Shown piece after piece: positions 62,665 through 64,000 of a DNA stretch of 64,000 nucleotides. The notes under the pieces are model-generated. The model was given only the letters and a program-made list of their open reading frames with translations. It did not search any database and was not told where the DNA came from. The first letter of the stretch is position 1. Each line of letters opens with the position of its first letter. Origin of the DNA: Cronobacter muytjensii ATCC 51329 (lineage in GTDB: Bacteria > Pseudomonadota > Gammaproteobacteria > Enterobacterales > Enterobacteriaceae); assembly GCF_001277195.1 (NCBI RefSeq), contig NZ_CP012268.1:1984001-2048000 (forward strand), written 5' to 3'. Made by a program: the position numbers and the translations under genes.

Positions 62665-62940
62665 ACGTAATCCTTAAGCCCTGTGTGAAAACGCGCGACG
62701 CACCACCACGCCCGCTGGCAGCCTTCAATCATAAACATTCACTCTGATTGAGCAACGGAATAATCCCGGCGCAATTAAAAAGTCAGGTTTCGCTACGATG
62801 TTGATTTGCCGTTCAGGCAGAAGATTTTACGATTTTTATCATCGGGCTTGCGATCAATGTGAAAAATCGCGGTCATATGCCATATAATTTGAATATGATG
62901 GATGCTCAGGTGAGCATTTGTTGGTGAACAGGAGATTTAC

Positions 62941-63408
62941 ATGATTTCACGTGTACTGGTTGTTTCGCTGGCAGGTTTAACGCTGGCGGGCTGCGTCAAC
63001 AATGATAGCCTTTCCGGTGATGTCTATACCGCCTCTGAAGCCAAACAGGTACAGAACGTCACGTACGGGACCGTTGTGAACGTTCGTCCGGTGCAGATCC
63101 AGGGCGGCGATGACACCAACGTTATCGGCGCGCTCGGCGGCGCGGTACTGGGCGGCCTGCTCGGTAATACCGTCGGCGGCGGCAGCGGTCGCTCGATTGC
63201 AACCGCCGCGGGCGCTATCGCCGGCGGCGTAGCCGGCCAGGGCGTACAGGGCGCGGTGAACAAGACCCAGGGCGTTGAGCTGGAAATTCGTAAGGATGAC
63301 GGCAACACCATCATGGTCGTGCAGAAACAGGGCAATACCCGTTTCTCTGCGGGTCAGCGTGTCGTGCTGGCAAGCAATGGCAGCCAGGTTACCGTCTCTC
63401 CGCGCTAA
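62941..63408 (+). CDS. slyB: Outer-membrane lipoprotein SlyB
   Basis: The 155-residue lipoprotein has lipobox LTLAGC with lipidated Cys17. A glycine-zipper region (GALGGAVLGGLLGNTVGGGS) follows, then a conserved C-terminal domain ending RVVLASNGSQVTVSPR. SlyB belongs to the PhoPQ regulon and helps protect the outer membrane. It diverges from anmK across 276 bp. Confidence 0.96.
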   Translation: MISRVLVVSLAGLTLAGCVNNDSLSGDVYTASEAKQVQNVTYGTVVNVRPVQIQGGDDTNVIGALGGAVLGGLLGNTVGGGSGRSIATAAGAIAGGVAGQGVQGAVNKTQGVELEIRKDDGNTIMVVQKQGNTRFSAGQRVVLASNGSQVTVSPR

Positions 63409-63440
63409 GCCGCAGGGCGTTACCCCGCTAAGAAACACGA

Positions 63441-63470
63441 ACGGAGGAGCACTGGCTCCTCCGTTTTTTA
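63441..63470 (+). terminator. Terminator of slyB
   Basis: ACGGAGGAGC-actg-GCTCCTCCGTTTTTT, a 10-bp stem with T6, 33 bp past the slyB stop. Confidence 0.9.
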
Positions 63471-63521
63471 TGCATTTTGGGGCGCGCTGGCGCGTTGTCA
63501 TACGGCGGTCAAACGCGCCGT

Positions 63522-63956
63522 TTACTCTTTCGCCGACAGCGCCAGAATATTTTTCTCAAGGCGCGCCACGATGCGCAACATCTGGTCGTGCTCTTCCTGC
63601 GTGATGCCGGAGAGGATCTCGCCGCGCGTTTTCAGGATAACGTCTTCAAGCTGCGTAATAATAGGCGCGGCTTTTTCCGTCAGTTTAATGCGTTTGGCGC
63701 GGCGGTCGCTGGCGCAAGTGTGGCGGGCGATAAGCCCCTTTTCTTCGAGCTGATCGAGCGTGCGCACCAGCGAGGGTTGCTCAATGCCGATGGCCTTGGC
63801 CAGTTGAATTTGCGACTGATCGGGCGGCAGCGCGTGGATATGATGAAGTGTCACCCAGTGGGTCTGCGTTAATTCCAGAGGCTTCAGGCGATGGTCAATC
63901 AGAGCACGCCAGATGCGCACCAGTCTTGTCAGGTCAGAGCCTAATGGCGATTCCAA
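63522..63956 (-). CDS. slyA: MarR-family regulator SlyA
   Basis: The 144-residue winged-helix dimer often counteracts H-NS silencing. The DNA-binding region is AKAIGIEQPSLVRTLDQLEE with the wing CASDRRAKRIKLTEK. AAGGAG abuts an ATG at 63962 with no spacing but lies 6 nt from the in-frame TTG at 63956. I therefore take TTG as the start, as reported for Salmonella slyA. Convergent with slyB. Confidence 0.94.
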   Translation of the reverse strand: MESPLGSDLTRLVRIWRALIDHRLKPLELTQTHWVTLHHIHALPPDQSQIQLAKAIGIEQPSLVRTLDQLEEKGLIARHTCASDRRAKRIKLTEKAAPIITQLEDVILKTRGEILSGITQEEHDQMLRIVARLEKNILALSAKE

Positions 63957-64000
63957 TTTCATCTCCTTATAATTAGCTTGCTAAGTTATTATGCTGATTT

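Noticed and set aside
1..64000. tRNA genes, IS elements, attachment sites or dif
   Set aside because: No cloverleaf-like GGTTCGANTCC blocks, transposase frames, target duplications or dif-like 28-mers were recognised by eye.

Overview
The window looks like a chromosomal segment from the replication-terminus side of an enterobacterium of the family Enterobacteriaceae (Cronobacter/Franconibacter/Enterobacter/Klebsiella-like; the genus is my inference). It is GC-rich in its genes. Many proteins can be aligned from memory almost residue for residue with E. coli proteins (Fnr, PntA, FumA, FumC, TyrS, SlyB). The gene order ogt-fnr-uspE, pntAB/ydgH-ydgI-folM, rstA, rstB, tus-fumC-fumA-manA-ydgA, malI-malX-malY-add, ydgJ-cnu-ydgK-rsxABCDGE-nth-dtpA-gstA-pdxY-tyrS-pdxH-mliC-anmK-slyB-slyA is the classic E. 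coli 36-37 min order. A tus gene with a TerB-like site in front of it, and one perfect matS site, place the window in the Ter macrodomain.

Layout. 1-4.9 kb: a truncated YdcR-type MocR regulator diverges from a cyanide-insensitive bd oxidase operon (two subunits plus a DUF2474 micro-subunit). A TetR-EmrE drug-efflux pair follows. 4.9-9.5 kb: a GPH sugar transporter, a GH51 arabinofuranosidase and an outer-membrane porin, apparently for arabino-oligosaccharides. 9.6-16.8 kb: a tightly overlapping operon encoding a family-5 substrate-binding protein, two permeases, a double ATPase, a luciferase-like monooxygenase and a CMD/alkylhydroperoxidase-type protein whose reading frame is broken. This matches a conserved but functionally undescribed import-plus-oxidation system. 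16.8-21.6 kb: a HAD phosphatase, smrA, the small RNA McaS with a CRP site, ogt, fnr with an FNR box, and uspE. 21.6-26.1 kb: pntAB and ydgH.

26.2-38.3 kb: ydgI, folM, rstA, then an SDR/LysR pair lying between rstA and rstB (genes adjacent in E. coli), rstB, TerB-tus, the two fumarases and manA. 38.4-47.3 kb: ydgA, the mal regulon satellite malI-malX-malY with two MalI operators, add, a YfeH-like transporter and ydgJ. 47.9-55.2 kb: cnu, ydgK and the Rsx/Rnf electron-transport operon with nth. RsxC carries a near-perfect 36-residue tandem repeat tail. 55.8-64 kb: dtpA (GTG start), gstA, pdxY, tyrS, pdxH, mliC, anmK, slyB and slyA (probable TTG start).

I saw no tRNA, rRNA, insertion sequence, prophage or CRISPR array. 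The parts that differ from the E. coli backbone are 1-16.8 kb, the SDR/LysR pair and the YfeH-like gene. All family assignments come from recognising sequences by eye; no database search was run.
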